Below are positions 1 to 6,085 of a DNA stretch of 7,580 nucleotides, piece after piece (within the stretch, counting starts at the first letter, position 1; the number at the start of each line of letters is the position of its first letter). Both the position numbers and the translations under genes were made by a program. The stretch is from an uncultured Synergistales bacterium. GTDB taxonomy: Bacteria; Synergistota; Synergistia; Synergistales; Aminobacteriaceae. Under the pieces are notes generated by a model, which saw only the letters and a list, made by a program, of their open reading frames with translations, ran no database searches and was not told the DNA's origin. The stretch covers positions 1 to 7,580 of the forward strand of contig CAJORD010000114.1 of NCBI GenBank assembly GCA_905236605.1. The letters are read 5' to 3'.

Positions 1-1344
1 GCTGTGGCAATGTTCACACTCGGTCGGGTCATTTTCGGCTACTGTTATGTGTCCGCAGTCAGAGCAAATCCACGCCGGAATTCTATGTCCCCACCATAAC
101 TGACGCGAGATACACCAGTCGCGGATATTTTCCATCCAATTAAAATAAGTCTTCTCCCACTGCTCCGGCACCCATTTAATGCGGCCGTCCTTGACAGCTT
201 GAACTCCGCGCTCGGCTAACGGTTTTGTCTTAACGAACCACTGTTCAGAGAGATACGGCTCTACGGTCGTCCCGCAGCGTTGGCAATGTCCGACAGAGTG
301 AGTGATTTTTTCGACTTTCAGCAACAGGCCAAGAGCCTCCAAATCTTTCACGGACTCTTCGCGAGCCTGCTCTATGGTCATGCCTTTGTACTTGCCGGCG
401 TTCTCGTTCATGATGCCTTTAGCGTCGATAACTTGAATTTGTTCGAGATTATGATTAAGTCCTACTAAGAAGTCGTTAGGGTCATGAGCCGGAGTGATTT
501 TCACGCAGCCCGTGCCGAACTCGGGATCGACCATATTATCTTCGATTATGGGAATTTCTCTATCAGTCAACGGAACTCGAACATGACGGCCGATCAAATT
601 TTTATATTTCTCGCTTCGTGGGTGAACAGCTATAGCGACATCTCCGATTATCGTTTCCGGGCGCGTCGTTGCGACTAACAAAAATTCTTCGCCCGCGTCT
701 TTCTCGACGATTGGATACTTGACGTAATAAAAATTTCCCTGGCTTTCTTCGTACTCAACCTCTAAATCTGAAATCGCCGTTGCACAGCGCGGGCACCAGT
801 TCACGATATACTTTCCGCGATAGATTAAACCCTTCTTATATAATCTCACAAAGACAGCGCGAACGGCCTTTGAAAGTCCTTCATCAAGCGTGAATCTTTC
901 TCGCCGCCAGTCGCAGGAGTTTCCGAGTCGTTTCATTTGTTCGATAATTCGCGAGCCGTAAATTTTTTTCCATTCCCAGACGCGTTTAACAAATTCTTCG
1001 CGGCCTAAGTCGTAACGTGAGATTCCTTTCTTGGCTAAGTCTTTCTCAACGACGTTTTGAGTAGCGATTCCGGCGTGGTCAGTGCCCGGCAGCCACAGGA
1101 CGCTATAGCCCTCCATTCGTTTGGTGCGACACATGATGTCTTGGAACGTGTGGTCGAAGGCGTGGCCAACGTGAAGAGAGCCTGTAACGTTCGGCGGCGG
1201 GATTACGATTGAGAAGGCTTTTGCTTCGGGGTTGATTTCGGCGTTAAAGAGGCCATTCTCTAGCCACTTTGCGTACCATTTTTGTTCGATTGAATCAGGA
1301 GAATAATTTTTCTCAAGATTTCTGTTGCGGATTTTCTTAGTCAT
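1..1344 (-). CDS. valS: Valyl-tRNA synthetase, N-terminal half (cut by window edge)
   Basis: This cytoplasmic class I aminoacyl-tRNA synthetase charges tRNA-Val with valine. The first 448 codons are present and open to base 1, about half of the usual 880-950 residues. Translation shows the class I HIGH-type motif as HVGH at residues 58-61 inside PPPNVTGSLHVGH, the ValRS signature GTDHAGIATQ at 87-96, NWCPRC with C184/C187, a second Cys pair C354/C357, and QLWWGHRIPAW at 415-425 followed by a CxxC...CxxC zinc-ribbon-like stretch (427-446). The KMSKS loop lies outside the window. The ATG at 1344 is supported by GAG five to eight bases upstream and by the conserved start region. It lies 15 bases after the threonine aldolase stop, so the two are probably co-transcribed. 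No T-box leader is visible. Identity is very secure from the motifs. Confidence 0.97.
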   Translation of the reverse strand, partial: MTKKIRNRNLEKNYSPDSIEQKWYAKWLENGLFNAEINPEAKAFSIVIPPPNVTGSLHVGHAFDHTFQDIMCRTKRMEGYSVLWLPGTDHAGIATQNVVEKDLAKKGISRYDLGREEFVKRVWEWKKIYGSRIIEQMKRLGNSCDWRRERFTLDEGLSKAVRAVFVRLYKKGLIYRGKYIVNWCPRCATAISDLEVEYEESQGNFYYVKYPIVEKDAGEEFLLVATTRPETIIGDVAIAVHPRSEKYKNLIGRHVRVPLTDREIPIIEDNMVDPEFGTGCVKITPAHDPNDFLVGLNHNLEQIQVIDAKGIMNENAGKYKGMTIEQAREESVKDLEALGLLLKVEKITHSVGHCQRCGTTVEPYLSEQWFVKTKPLAERGVQAVKDGRIKWVPEQWEKTYFNWMENIRDWCISRQLWWGHRIPAWICSDCGHITVAENDPTECEHCHS

Positions 1345-1359
1345 TGTTTCATCTCTGTT

Positions 1360-2406
1360 CTATAAATTTTTGATTGCGTTTATCAATTTCTCGACCGCTT
1401 CGTCAGTTGTTGTCCAACTCGTTACTAATCTGACGGCAGTTTTATTATCGTCAAGCGGCTCCCATTGTTCATAGTCAAATTCTTTGCTTAATTTTTCATT
1501 TTGTTCTTTTGTCAAAATCGGGAATTGTTGATTCGTGAATGACTCAAATAAAAATGGGATTTTTGCTTCTGTGAAAGCGTTTTTAATCTTCATTGCCTGT
1601 TTATCGGCGTGGCGAGCGTTCTCAAAATACAAACCGTCTTCAAACAAAACTTCAAATTGAATTCCGAGTAAGCGTCCTTTAGCTAAGAGTCCGCCCTGCT
1701 GCTTCACAAGAGTTTTCATTAATCGCAAATTAAATTTTTCTGGATTCGTGAATACAAGAGCTTCGCCGAATAACGCGCCGTTCTTCGTTCCACCGATATA
1801 AAAAACGTCGCACAAATTCGCAAGGTCTTTAATATCAACGTCAGCGGCTTCGGACATCAGCCCGGTTCCGAGTCTCGCACCGTCAATAAAAAATTTCAAA
1901 TTGTATTCTTCGCAGACGGCTTTAATTTTCGCGAGCATGTCTTTAGTGTAAAGCGTTCCATACTCCGACGAATAAGAAACATAAACCATGCCCGGCGGTG
2001 TCATATGTTCCCAAGCGAAATCAGCGTAGAAAGCGTCAAGATAATTTTTCAAGTCTTGAGCGTCAAGAAGGCCGTTATGTCCCGGCAACGTTATAATTTT
2101 ATGTCCAGTGGCTTCGATTGCGCCGGACTCGTGAACGTTAATATGCCCAGTGTTCACACACACGACGCCTTCGCAAGGGTTCAATAAAAATTTTATAGCG
2201 ATTGTGTTAGTTTGCGTGCCGCCGACAGTGAAGAAAATTTCTGCGTTAGGTTTGTTGATTGTCTTACGAATTAAATCTTTTGCGCGTTCACAATGAGCGT
2301 CAACGCCATAGCCCGAAGTTTGTTCAAGATTTGTAGCTGCGAGACGCTCAAGAATTTTTGGGTGAGCGCCCTCTTGATAGTCAGTTTCAAATTTTATTTT
2401 GGGCAA
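1360..2406 (-). CDS. ltaE: Low-specificity threonine aldolase / beta-eliminating lyase family (PLP enzyme)
   Basis: This is a fold-type I pyridoxal-phosphate enzyme of the threonine aldolase family, which splits threonine or allo-threonine into glycine and acetaldehyde in the cytoplasm. It has 348 residues, normal for the family. Visible motifs are DYQEGAHPKIL near the N-terminus (9-19), the cofactor-phosphate loop GGTQTN (62-67), HINVHESGA with H88/H92/E93 (a His here stacks on PLP in the family), DGARLG (175-180, Asp contacting the pyridine nitrogen) and GGTKNGALFGE with the Schiff-base lysine K208. The start is TTG: the codon immediately before it in frame is TAA, so the frame cannot extend, and GGAG lies 12 bases upstream. 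valS follows after 15 bases. Sequence alone does not settle substrate preference; related beta-eliminating lyases or phenylserine aldolases share these motifs. Confidence 0.9.
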   Translation of the reverse strand: MPKIKFETDYQEGAHPKILERLAATNLEQTSGYGVDAHCERAKDLIRKTINKPNAEIFFTVGGTQTNTIAIKFLLNPCEGVVCVNTGHINVHESGAIEATGHKIITLPGHNGLLDAQDLKNYLDAFYADFAWEHMTPPGMVYVSYSSEYGTLYTKDMLAKIKAVCEEYNLKFFIDGARLGTGLMSEAADVDIKDLANLCDVFYIGGTKNGALFGEALVFTNPEKFNLRLMKTLVKQQGGLLAKGRLLGIQFEVLFEDGLYFENARHADKQAMKIKNAFTEAKIPFLFESFTNQQFPILTKEQNEKLSKEFDYEQWEPLDDNKTAVRLVTSWTTTDEAVEKLINAIKNL

Positions 2407-2439
2407 TTAAAATTTCATCTCCATTCATCTTTTGCCGGT

Positions 2440-2445
2440 ATTATA
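2440..2445 (-). promoter_or_regulatory. -10 box of the ltaE-valS promoter
   Basis: Read on the minus strand this is a perfect TATAAT. It would start transcription near 2433 and give a leader of about 27 bases before the ltaE TTG. The -35 position, 17 bases further upstream, reads TAACTT, a poor match, and falls inside the degenerate 7-base repeats. It is the only good promoter candidate between the fbaB terminator and ltaE. Confidence 0.5.
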
Positions 2446-2450
2446 TTACA

Positions 2451-2485
2451 GTTAAGAATTAGAAGTTAGAAAGTAGGAAGTTAAG
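2451..2485. repeat. Degenerate heptad repeats in the fbaB-ltaE spacer
   Basis: Consecutive 7-base units can be read as GTTAAGA, ATTAGAA, GTTAGAA, AGTAGGA and AGTTAAG, purine-rich with a TTAG-like core. A similar 7-base rhythm appears on the opposite strand at 2557-2577 (AATTCCT, CACTCCT, AATTGCT), inside the fbaB terminator. This resembles the short tandemly repeated sequences known from cyanobacterial spacers, but there are few copies and function is unknown. The block overlaps the -35 zone of the ltaE promoter. Confidence 0.4.
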
Positions 2486-2532
2486 AAGAAAAGATGAAAT
2501 TCAGACGCGGGATTTATATTTTGATATAAAAA

Positions 2533-2574
2533 AATTAGGAGCAAAGAATAAAAAATAATTCCTCACTCCTAATT
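2533..2574 (-). terminator. Rho-independent terminator of fbaB
   Basis: Read on the minus strand, AATTAGGAG pairs perfectly with CTCCTAATT (arms 2566-2574 and 2533-2541) across a 24-base loop, and the second arm runs into a T-run. It begins four bases after the fbaB stop codon. The stem is AT-rich and the loop long, so strength is uncertain. GAGCAA next to the stop can also pair with TTGCTC at the loop side. Further downstream, 2513-2530 forms another perfect 7-bp AT hairpin with a TTTG loop. Confidence 0.7.
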
Positions 2575-2578
2575 GCTC

Positions 2579-3655
2579 TTATGCTACTGTGATTTCTTTG
2601 CAGAGATAGACATCTTGAACAGCGTTAATGATTTCTACGCCTTCGTTCATGGGACGCTGGAAAGCTTTGCGACCAAGGATTAAGCCCATGCCGCCGGCTC
2701 TCTTGTTCACGACTGCTGTGCGAACGGCTTCGCTTAAATCGCTAGCACCGCCGGAAGCTCCGCCCGAGTTAATCAAACCCGCTCTGCCCATGTAGCAGTT
2801 AGCAACCTGATAGCGCGCTAAGTCGATCGGGTGTTCGGTCGTGAGTTTCTCGTACATTTCTTTTGAAACTTTCCCGTAGCCTTTGCCCATCGCGAGATAG
2901 CCGCCGTTATTCGTCGGGAGCTTCTGCTTGATGATGTCGGCTTCGATCGTAACACCAAGATGATTCGCTTGGCCGGTCAAGTCTGCTGAAGCGTGATAAT
3001 CCGTAACGACGTCGTCCTTCTTGACTTTGAATGCCGAGTTACGAAGATAGCACCATAAAATCGTAGCCATTCCCATCTTATGAGCCTCATGGAAAGCTTT
3101 TGAGATTTCTTGAATCTGTCGTGTTGATTCAGGGCTGCCGAAATAAATCGTAGCTCCGACTGCGACGGCGCCAAGTTCATAAGCCTGTTTCACGGACGCA
3201 AATAAAACCTGGTCAAACTGATTCGGGTAAGTCAAAAGTTCGTTGTGATTGAGCTTGAGAACGAAAGGAATTTTGTGAGCGTACTTTCTTGCGGTTGCGC
3301 CTAAAACTCCAAGCGTAGTAGCTACTGCGTTACAGCCGGCTTCCATCGCTAATTTGATAATGTTCTCGGGGTCAAAGTAAATCGGATTCGGACCGAATGA
3401 AGCGCCCGCAGAGTGTTCGATACCTTGGTCAACGGGTAAAATCGAAATATAGCCGGTGCCCGCAAGTCTTCCATGATTGAAAAGAGTTTGCATTGCACGC
3501 ATAACGGGTACGGGGCGATCGGTCATGCTGACGACGCGGTCAACAAAATCAGGGCCGGGGAGTGAAAGTAAATCTTTTGAAATTGTTTCGCACTTGTGAG
3601 TTAAAAGGCTCTCGGCTTCTTTTCCGAGTAGAGCTTCAATTTTTCCAAATTCCAT
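2579..3655 (-). CDS. fbaB: Class I fructose-bisphosphate aldolase (FbaB/DhnA type)
   Basis: The enzyme reversibly splits fructose-1,6-bisphosphate into dihydroxyacetone phosphate and glyceraldehyde-3-phosphate through a Schiff base, in glycolysis and gluconeogenesis. The 358-residue product matches the E. coli FbaB (DhnA) pattern almost end to end: LLGKEAESLLTHKC, RLAGTGYISILPVDQG and EHSAGASF at the N-terminus, KLNHNELLTYP, GAVAVGATIYFGSPES, SADLTGQANHL, ADIIKQK (239-245; K243 is the likely Schiff-base lysine by comparison), NCYMGRAGLINSGGASGG with phosphate-binding glycines (295-303) and GGMGLILGRKAF near the end. I place the start at the ATG at 3655, which follows AAGGAG at normal spacing; E. 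coli FbaB begins at about the same place. The frame stays open upstream to a TTG at 3724, but those 23 codons cover the promoter and are not family sequence. It is transcribed alone, divergent from the DUF362 gene. Confidence 0.96.
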   Translation of the reverse strand: MEFGKIEALLGKEAESLLTHKCETISKDLLSLPGPDFVDRVVSMTDRPVPVMRAMQTLFNHGRLAGTGYISILPVDQGIEHSAGASFGPNPIYFDPENIIKLAMEAGCNAVATTLGVLGATARKYAHKIPFVLKLNHNELLTYPNQFDQVLFASVKQAYELGAVAVGATIYFGSPESTRQIQEISKAFHEAHKMGMATILWCYLRNSAFKVKKDDVVTDYHASADLTGQANHLGVTIEADIIKQKLPTNNGGYLAMGKGYGKVSKEMYEKLTTEHPIDLARYQVANCYMGRAGLINSGGASGGASDLSEAVRTAVVNKRAGGMGLILGRKAFQRPMNEGVEIINAVQDVYLCKEITVA

Positions 3656-3664
3656 TTTGAAACA

Positions 3665-3673
3665 CATCTCCTT
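3665..3673 (-). promoter_or_regulatory. fbaB ribosome binding site that decides the start
   Basis: On the minus strand this is AAGGAGATG, nine bases before the ATG at 3655. The ATG inside the site is in frame (it would add Met-Cys-Phe-Lys) but has no SD of its own, so the downstream ATG is preferred. The same arrangement recurs in front of putP. Confidence 0.7.
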
Positions 3674-3691
3674 AAAAATTTTTTCATTCGT

Positions 3692-3697
3692 ATTATA
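3692..3697 (-). promoter_or_regulatory. -10 box of the fbaB promoter
   Basis: On the minus strand this is TATAAT, preceded by TGTTA so that an extended -10 reading (TG-T-TATATA) is also possible. No good -35 is found at 16-18 bases; the nearest TTGAAG is about 21 bases away. The predicted start is about 30 bases before the fbaB ATG. Confidence 0.5.
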
Positions 3698-3703
3698 TAA
3701 CAC

Positions 3704-3734
3704 TTGCGATAAAGCGCGCTTCAAAGTCTAAAAT
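3704..3734 (+). promoter_or_regulatory. Possible promoter for the DUF362-permease pair
   Basis: TTGCGA (3704-3709) and TAAAAT (3729-3734) are separated by 19 bases, one or two longer than ideal. The -10 lies 30 bases before the ATG at 3765. It shares the 109-base divergent region with the fbaB promoter, whose upstream bases it overlaps, so the two could compete for RNA polymerase. Confidence 0.35.
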
Positions 3735-3764
3735 CAAAAAAAATTTATTAAAGGAGAGATTTTC

Positions 3765-4694
3765 ATGAAAACTTTTTTAATTTCGTTGCTGCTCGTTTCG
3801 ATTTTTGCGGGCGCGTCGTTCGCTGAAGCTCCGGCGGTGTTCTTCACGAAAGATATTTCACCGGCCGGGCTCATGGCGATTTACAACAAGCTCGGGCGCG
3901 AAGCTGATGGCAAAGTCGCGATCAAACTTAGCACAGGCGAGGCAGGCAACACTCATTATCTTTCACCGGATTTAATTAAAGAACTCGTTCAAAAAGTCAA
4001 CGGGACTATAGTCGAGTGTAACACAGCCTACGGCGGTTCGAGAGCTTCAACGGCTATGCACAAGCAAGTAGCTGAAGACCACGGCTTCACGAAAATTGCA
4101 AAAGTTGACATCATGGACGAAGACGGCGACACGCCTTTGACAGTTACGGGCGGAAAACACTTAAAACAAAATTACGTCGGCTCGCACTTGAATAATTATG
4201 ATTTTGTTTTAGTCCTGTCGCACTTCAAAGGCCACGCTATGGGAGGCTTCGGCGGAGCAATCAAAAATATTTCAATCGGAATTGGCTCCTCGCATGGCAA
4301 AGTTGTAATTCACACAGCAGGAACAAAAGACTCCGGCAGTATCTGGTACGATGACCAAGACGCTTTCTTAGAGTCAATGGCTGAAGCCGCAAAATCAGTT
4401 TCGGACAAGTTCGGACATGGTGAGAAAATGCTTTATATCAGCGTCATGAATCATCTTAGCGTTGACTGCGACTGCGACGGCAACCCGGCCGCTCCCGACA
4501 TGCACGACATCGGAATTTTAGGTTCGCTTGACCCTGTAGCACTCGATCAGGCTTGCGTCGATTTAGTTTACAAAGCTCCCGACGGCGAGTCTTTAATTAA
4601 GAGAATGGAATCGCGACACGGCATTCACACTCTCGAACACGCCGCCGAAATCGGACTTGGAAGCCGCGAATATAACTTTGTGAACATTGATTAA
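3765..4694 (+). CDS. Exported DUF362 family protein without a ferredoxin module
   Basis: The 309-residue protein begins with a signal peptide (MKTF, hydrophobic 4-17, likely cleavage after SFA at residue 20), so it should act outside the cytoplasm. The body is DUF362 (the COG2768-type 'Fe-S center' family): HFKGHAMGGFGGAIKN at 153-168, then GIGSSHGK, and the C-terminal signature CDCDG (235-239) ... DIGILGSLDPVALDQACVDLV. Related full-length proteins carry a 4Fe-4S ferredoxin insert between these two halves. Here residues 180-200 contain no cysteines, so the usual clusters are absent; the only cysteines are C85, C235, C237 and C264. The role of the family is not established. The ATG follows AAGGAG with eight bases between. 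The stop overlaps the TTG start of the permease by eight bases, implying coupled translation and a shared role. Alternative: a substrate-binding partner of the permease (inference only). Confidence 0.88.
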   Translation: MKTFLISLLLVSIFAGASFAEAPAVFFTKDISPAGLMAIYNKLGREADGKVAIKLSTGEAGNTHYLSPDLIKELVQKVNGTIVECNTAYGGSRASTAMHKQVAEDHGFTKIAKVDIMDEDGDTPLTVTGGKHLKQNYVGSHLNNYDFVLVLSHFKGHAMGGFGGAIKNISIGIGSSHGKVVIHTAGTKDSGSIWYDDQDAFLESMAEAAKSVSDKFGHGEKMLYISVMNHLSVDCDCDGNPAAPDMHDIGILGSLDPVALDQACVDLVYKAPDGESLIKRMESRHGIHTLEHAAEIGLGSREYNFVNID

Positions 4695-5595
4695 GATTTT
4701 TCAACGAGAATTTATATATCTCTGGTATTATTTTTCCCTTCAGTTTGAGCAGATTTATTTATATTGGCTGATGGGAATGGCGATTGGCTCGTTTGTCTCT
4801 GTGTTCGGTAAAAATAAAATTCATTCGCTTTTTGCCGCAATGAATGAGAAACGATTGAGCCTCTTCGGGATTGTTCCGGCGTGCATTTTGGGAATAGCTT
4901 CGCCCTTGTGTATGTACGGGACGATCCCTATAGCTGCCTCGTTCAATGAAAAGGGAATGCGCGAGGATTGGCTAGCGTCGTTCATGATGGCTTCGATTTT
5001 ATTGAATCCGCAATTAATAATTTACAGCACCGCTCTTGGCCGAACTGCTTTAATAATCAGAATCGCTTCGTGCTTCGCGTGCGGAATTTTCGCAGGCTTA
5101 GCGGTTAATCTTTATAACAAACTCACAAAGAAAAAATTTTTTTCGTTCTCAAGTTTTTACGAAATCTCTAATCACGACACCGACCCTAATATTTTTTTAC
5201 GCTACATCAAAAATTTCGGCCGCAATCTTAAAGCGACGGGATTTTATTTTTTACTTGGAATTTTTTTAACGGCTCTGTTTCAGCGTTATGTCCCGGCGGA
5301 ATCATTTGCGCGTTTGTTCGGTCGCAAGAACGGCTTTGGGGTCTTAATGGCTGCTACAATCGGAGTGCCGTTATACGCTTGCGGAGGCGGAACGATTCCA
5401 TTATTAATACAATGGCTTGCCGACGGAATGAGCCTCGCGAGTGCAAGCGCGTTCATGATAACAGGCCCGGCCACAAAAATTACAAATTTAGGCGCTTTGA
5501 AAATCGTTTTAGGCGCGGGAAAATTTTTTGCTTATCTTGCGTTCGTGATTTTATATTCTCTTATAAACGGACTCGTTGTTGATTTTCTATTTTAA
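4687..5595 (+). CDS. UPF0718/YraQ-type membrane permease (PF03773-like)
   Basis: This 302-residue integral membrane protein has about eight hydrophobic segments (roughly 12-40, 58-85, 95-116, 120-142, 183-200, 216-243, 248-262 and 272-300), arranged as two related halves around a charged loop (144-181). Family marks are SPLCMYGTIPIAASF (72-86) and GVPLYACGGGTIPLL (226-240), each with one cysteine (C75, C232) and a GTIP motif in re-entrant-looking stretches, followed by ITGPATKITNLGALK (258-272). Members of this family include arsenical permease ArsP and many transporters of unknown cargo; nothing here shows the substrate. The start is TTG, fixed by an in-frame TGA two codons upstream; there is no clear SD, so translation probably depends on re-initiation from the overlapping DUF362 gene. 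ATG at 4771 (residue 29) would cut the first membrane segment and is less likely. Confidence 0.87.
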   Translation: MIKIFQREFIYLWYYFSLQFEQIYLYWLMGMAIGSFVSVFGKNKIHSLFAAMNEKRLSLFGIVPACILGIASPLCMYGTIPIAASFNEKGMREDWLASFMMASILLNPQLIIYSTALGRTALIIRIASCFACGIFAGLAVNLYNKLTKKKFFSFSSFYEISNHDTDPNIFLRYIKNFGRNLKATGFYFLLGIFLTALFQRYVPAESFARLFGRKNGFGVLMAATIGVPLYACGGGTIPLLIQWLADGMSLASASAFMITGPATKITNLGALKIVLGAGKFFAYLAFVILYSLINGLVVDFLF

Positions 5596-5603
5596 AATTG
5601 TCT

Positions 5604-5628
5604 GCCTGCTTTTTTTTATTTTTGCAGG
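5604..5628 (+). terminator. Weak hairpin after the permease gene
   Basis: CCTGC (5605-5609) pairs with GCAGG (5624-5628), but the T-rich tract sits in the 14-base loop rather than after the stem, so this is not a standard rho-independent terminator. It begins nine bases after the permease stop and may still slow or end transcription. AGGAGG at 5626-5631 looks like an SD but no start codon follows it. Confidence 0.25.
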
Positions 5629-5642
5629 AGGCTAAACAACAG

Positions 5643-5672
5643 CTGACAAAAACTTATAAAATGCTGTAAAAT
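5643..5672 (+). promoter_or_regulatory. Possible promoter at the left edge of the inverted-repeat element
   Basis: CTGACA (5643-5648) and TAAAAT (5667-5672) are 18 bases apart, a reasonable sigma-70 layout. A second TATAAT lies at 5683-5688. The -10 is inside the left inverted repeat. Transcription from here would cover the hairpin-rich region and stop near 6061. Confidence 0.4.
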
Positions 5673-5673
5673 C
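5649..5673 (+). repeat. Left terminal inverted repeat
   Basis: AAAACTTATAAAA followed by TGCTGTAAAATC; pairs with 6047-6070. Thirteen outer bases are exact, then two mismatches and a one-base gap. Confidence 0.55.
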
Positions 5674-5730
5674 TCCACAAATTATAATATTAAAAAGGAG
5701 AATGATAAATATCTGAAACGAAAATCCTGA

Positions 5731-6061
5731 AAGGTCAAACCTTAAAGGCGGCGCTTCAAATAGCAGTCCATAAGATGTCGCACTGTCTGCCTGAGGGCAG
5801 CTTGAACGGGGACTGCCGTCGTAATAACGCAAAGCGAGAACCAAGCACAAAAAAGAAAATTGGCAAATTCAGTAAGAAAGGAAAGGAAAAGTTACTGGCA
5901 CGATATTCAGCCATATTGCAAGGATTTTATCGTGTGTACCCGTTCGTTAGCGGGGAATTTACGCCCTTGGAGTGTCATGCCAGCATGAGTAGCCAGTTTC
6001 ATCAGCGAAAGTGGACACGTTGAACAGGGAATGAAACATAAGGGTTGATTTTCAACTTTTT
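5731..6061 (+). ncRNA. Candidate structured RNA of unknown class
   Basis: Several helices can be read on the plus strand: AAGGT/ACCTT (5731-5735 with 5739-5743); a nested set of CGCTT/AAGCG (5752-5756 with 5832-5836), GCAGTCC/GGACTGC (5763-5769 with 5810-5816) and CTGCC-TGAG-GGCAG (5787-5800); CAGTAA/TTACTG (5870-5875 with 5892-5897), or alternatively ACTGGC/GCCAGT (5894-5899 with 5992-5997); CCCGTT/AGCGGG with one G-U pair and a CGTT loop (5939-5954); and TCATGC/GCATGA (5975-5988). A terminator-like hairpin with a T-run closes the region, and a promoter-like sequence precedes it. No match to tmRNA, RNase P, SRP, 6S, T-box or group II domain V is recognisable. An open frame across it (to the stop ending at 6023) has no start with an SD and no familiar protein pattern. 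The class is unknown. Confidence 0.35.
6040..6061 (+). terminator. Terminator-like hairpin at the right end of the element
   Basis: GTTGA (6044-6048) pairs with TCAAC (6052-6056) over a three-base loop, extended outward by G-U and A-U pairs, and is followed directly by TTTTT. Short and weak, but correctly built for the plus strand. It lies inside the right inverted repeat. Confidence 0.45.
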
Positions 6062-6070
6062 ATAAGTTTT
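6047..6070 (-). repeat. Right terminal inverted repeat
   Basis: The complement of this stretch reads AAAACTTATAAAA then AGTTGAAAATC, matching the left repeat at 5649-5673. Confidence 0.55.
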
Positions 6071-6085
6071 CAGTAACGGTACTTA

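Larger units (their letters stand above)
5649..6070. mobile_element. MITE-like element with terminal inverted repeats (alternative: closing helix of an RNA)
   Basis: The 422-base segment is framed by AAAACTTATAAAA (5649-5661) and its exact complement (6058-6070). The match continues inward as TGCTGTAAAATC against AGTTGAAAATC, so 22 of 25 aligned columns agree. It fills almost all of the only long gap between genes in the window and carries no convincing ORF. No clean target-site duplication is visible: the flanks read CAGCTGAC on the left and CAGTAAC on the right, alike but not identical. Its right end is 15 bases before the hicB start codon. A non-autonomous transposon is one reading. A structured RNA with a long AT-rich terminal helix is the other. 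Confidence 0.45.

Noticed and set aside
280..678. Two plus-strand open frames of 62 and 64 codons
   Set aside because: Both lie antisense to valS, whose frame and motifs are unmistakable.
2407..2440. T-box or other riboswitch controlling ltaE-valS
   Set aside because: The leader is only about 27 bases and holds no T-box sequence or specifier stem.
3656..3724. N-terminal extension of fbaB from a TTG at 3724
   Set aside because: The 23 extra codons overlap the -10 box, are not found in FbaB proteins and lack an SD; the ATG at 3655 has one.
5626..5631. AGGAGG as the original hicB ribosome binding site, displaced by the element
   Set aside because: Joining the two flanks would leave more than 20 bases between AGGAGG and the hicB ATG, too far for a functional site.
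5702..5716. Tiny ORF ATG ATA AAT ATC TGA after AAAGGAG
   Set aside because: The ATG is only one base from the SD and the product would be four residues; nothing supports translation.
5632..5850. Minus-strand 72-codon open frame
   Set aside because: Lies antisense over the hairpin region, has no SD-supported start and shows no protein pattern.
5709..5870. 3' remnant of an IS200/IS605 tnpB gene or its guide RNA
   Set aside because: The translated NGDCRRNNAKREPST stretch faintly recalls TnpB tails, but no zinc-finger cysteines or D-NAA motif precede it, and inverted repeats at both ends do not fit that family.
5709..6023. Open frame of about 105 codons across the hairpin region, including an ATG at 5775
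   Set aside because: No start codon has an SD at proper distance (AAAGGAG at 5694-5700 is followed eight bases later by ATA, not a start), the sequence has no familiar domain, and the same bases form stable hairpins.
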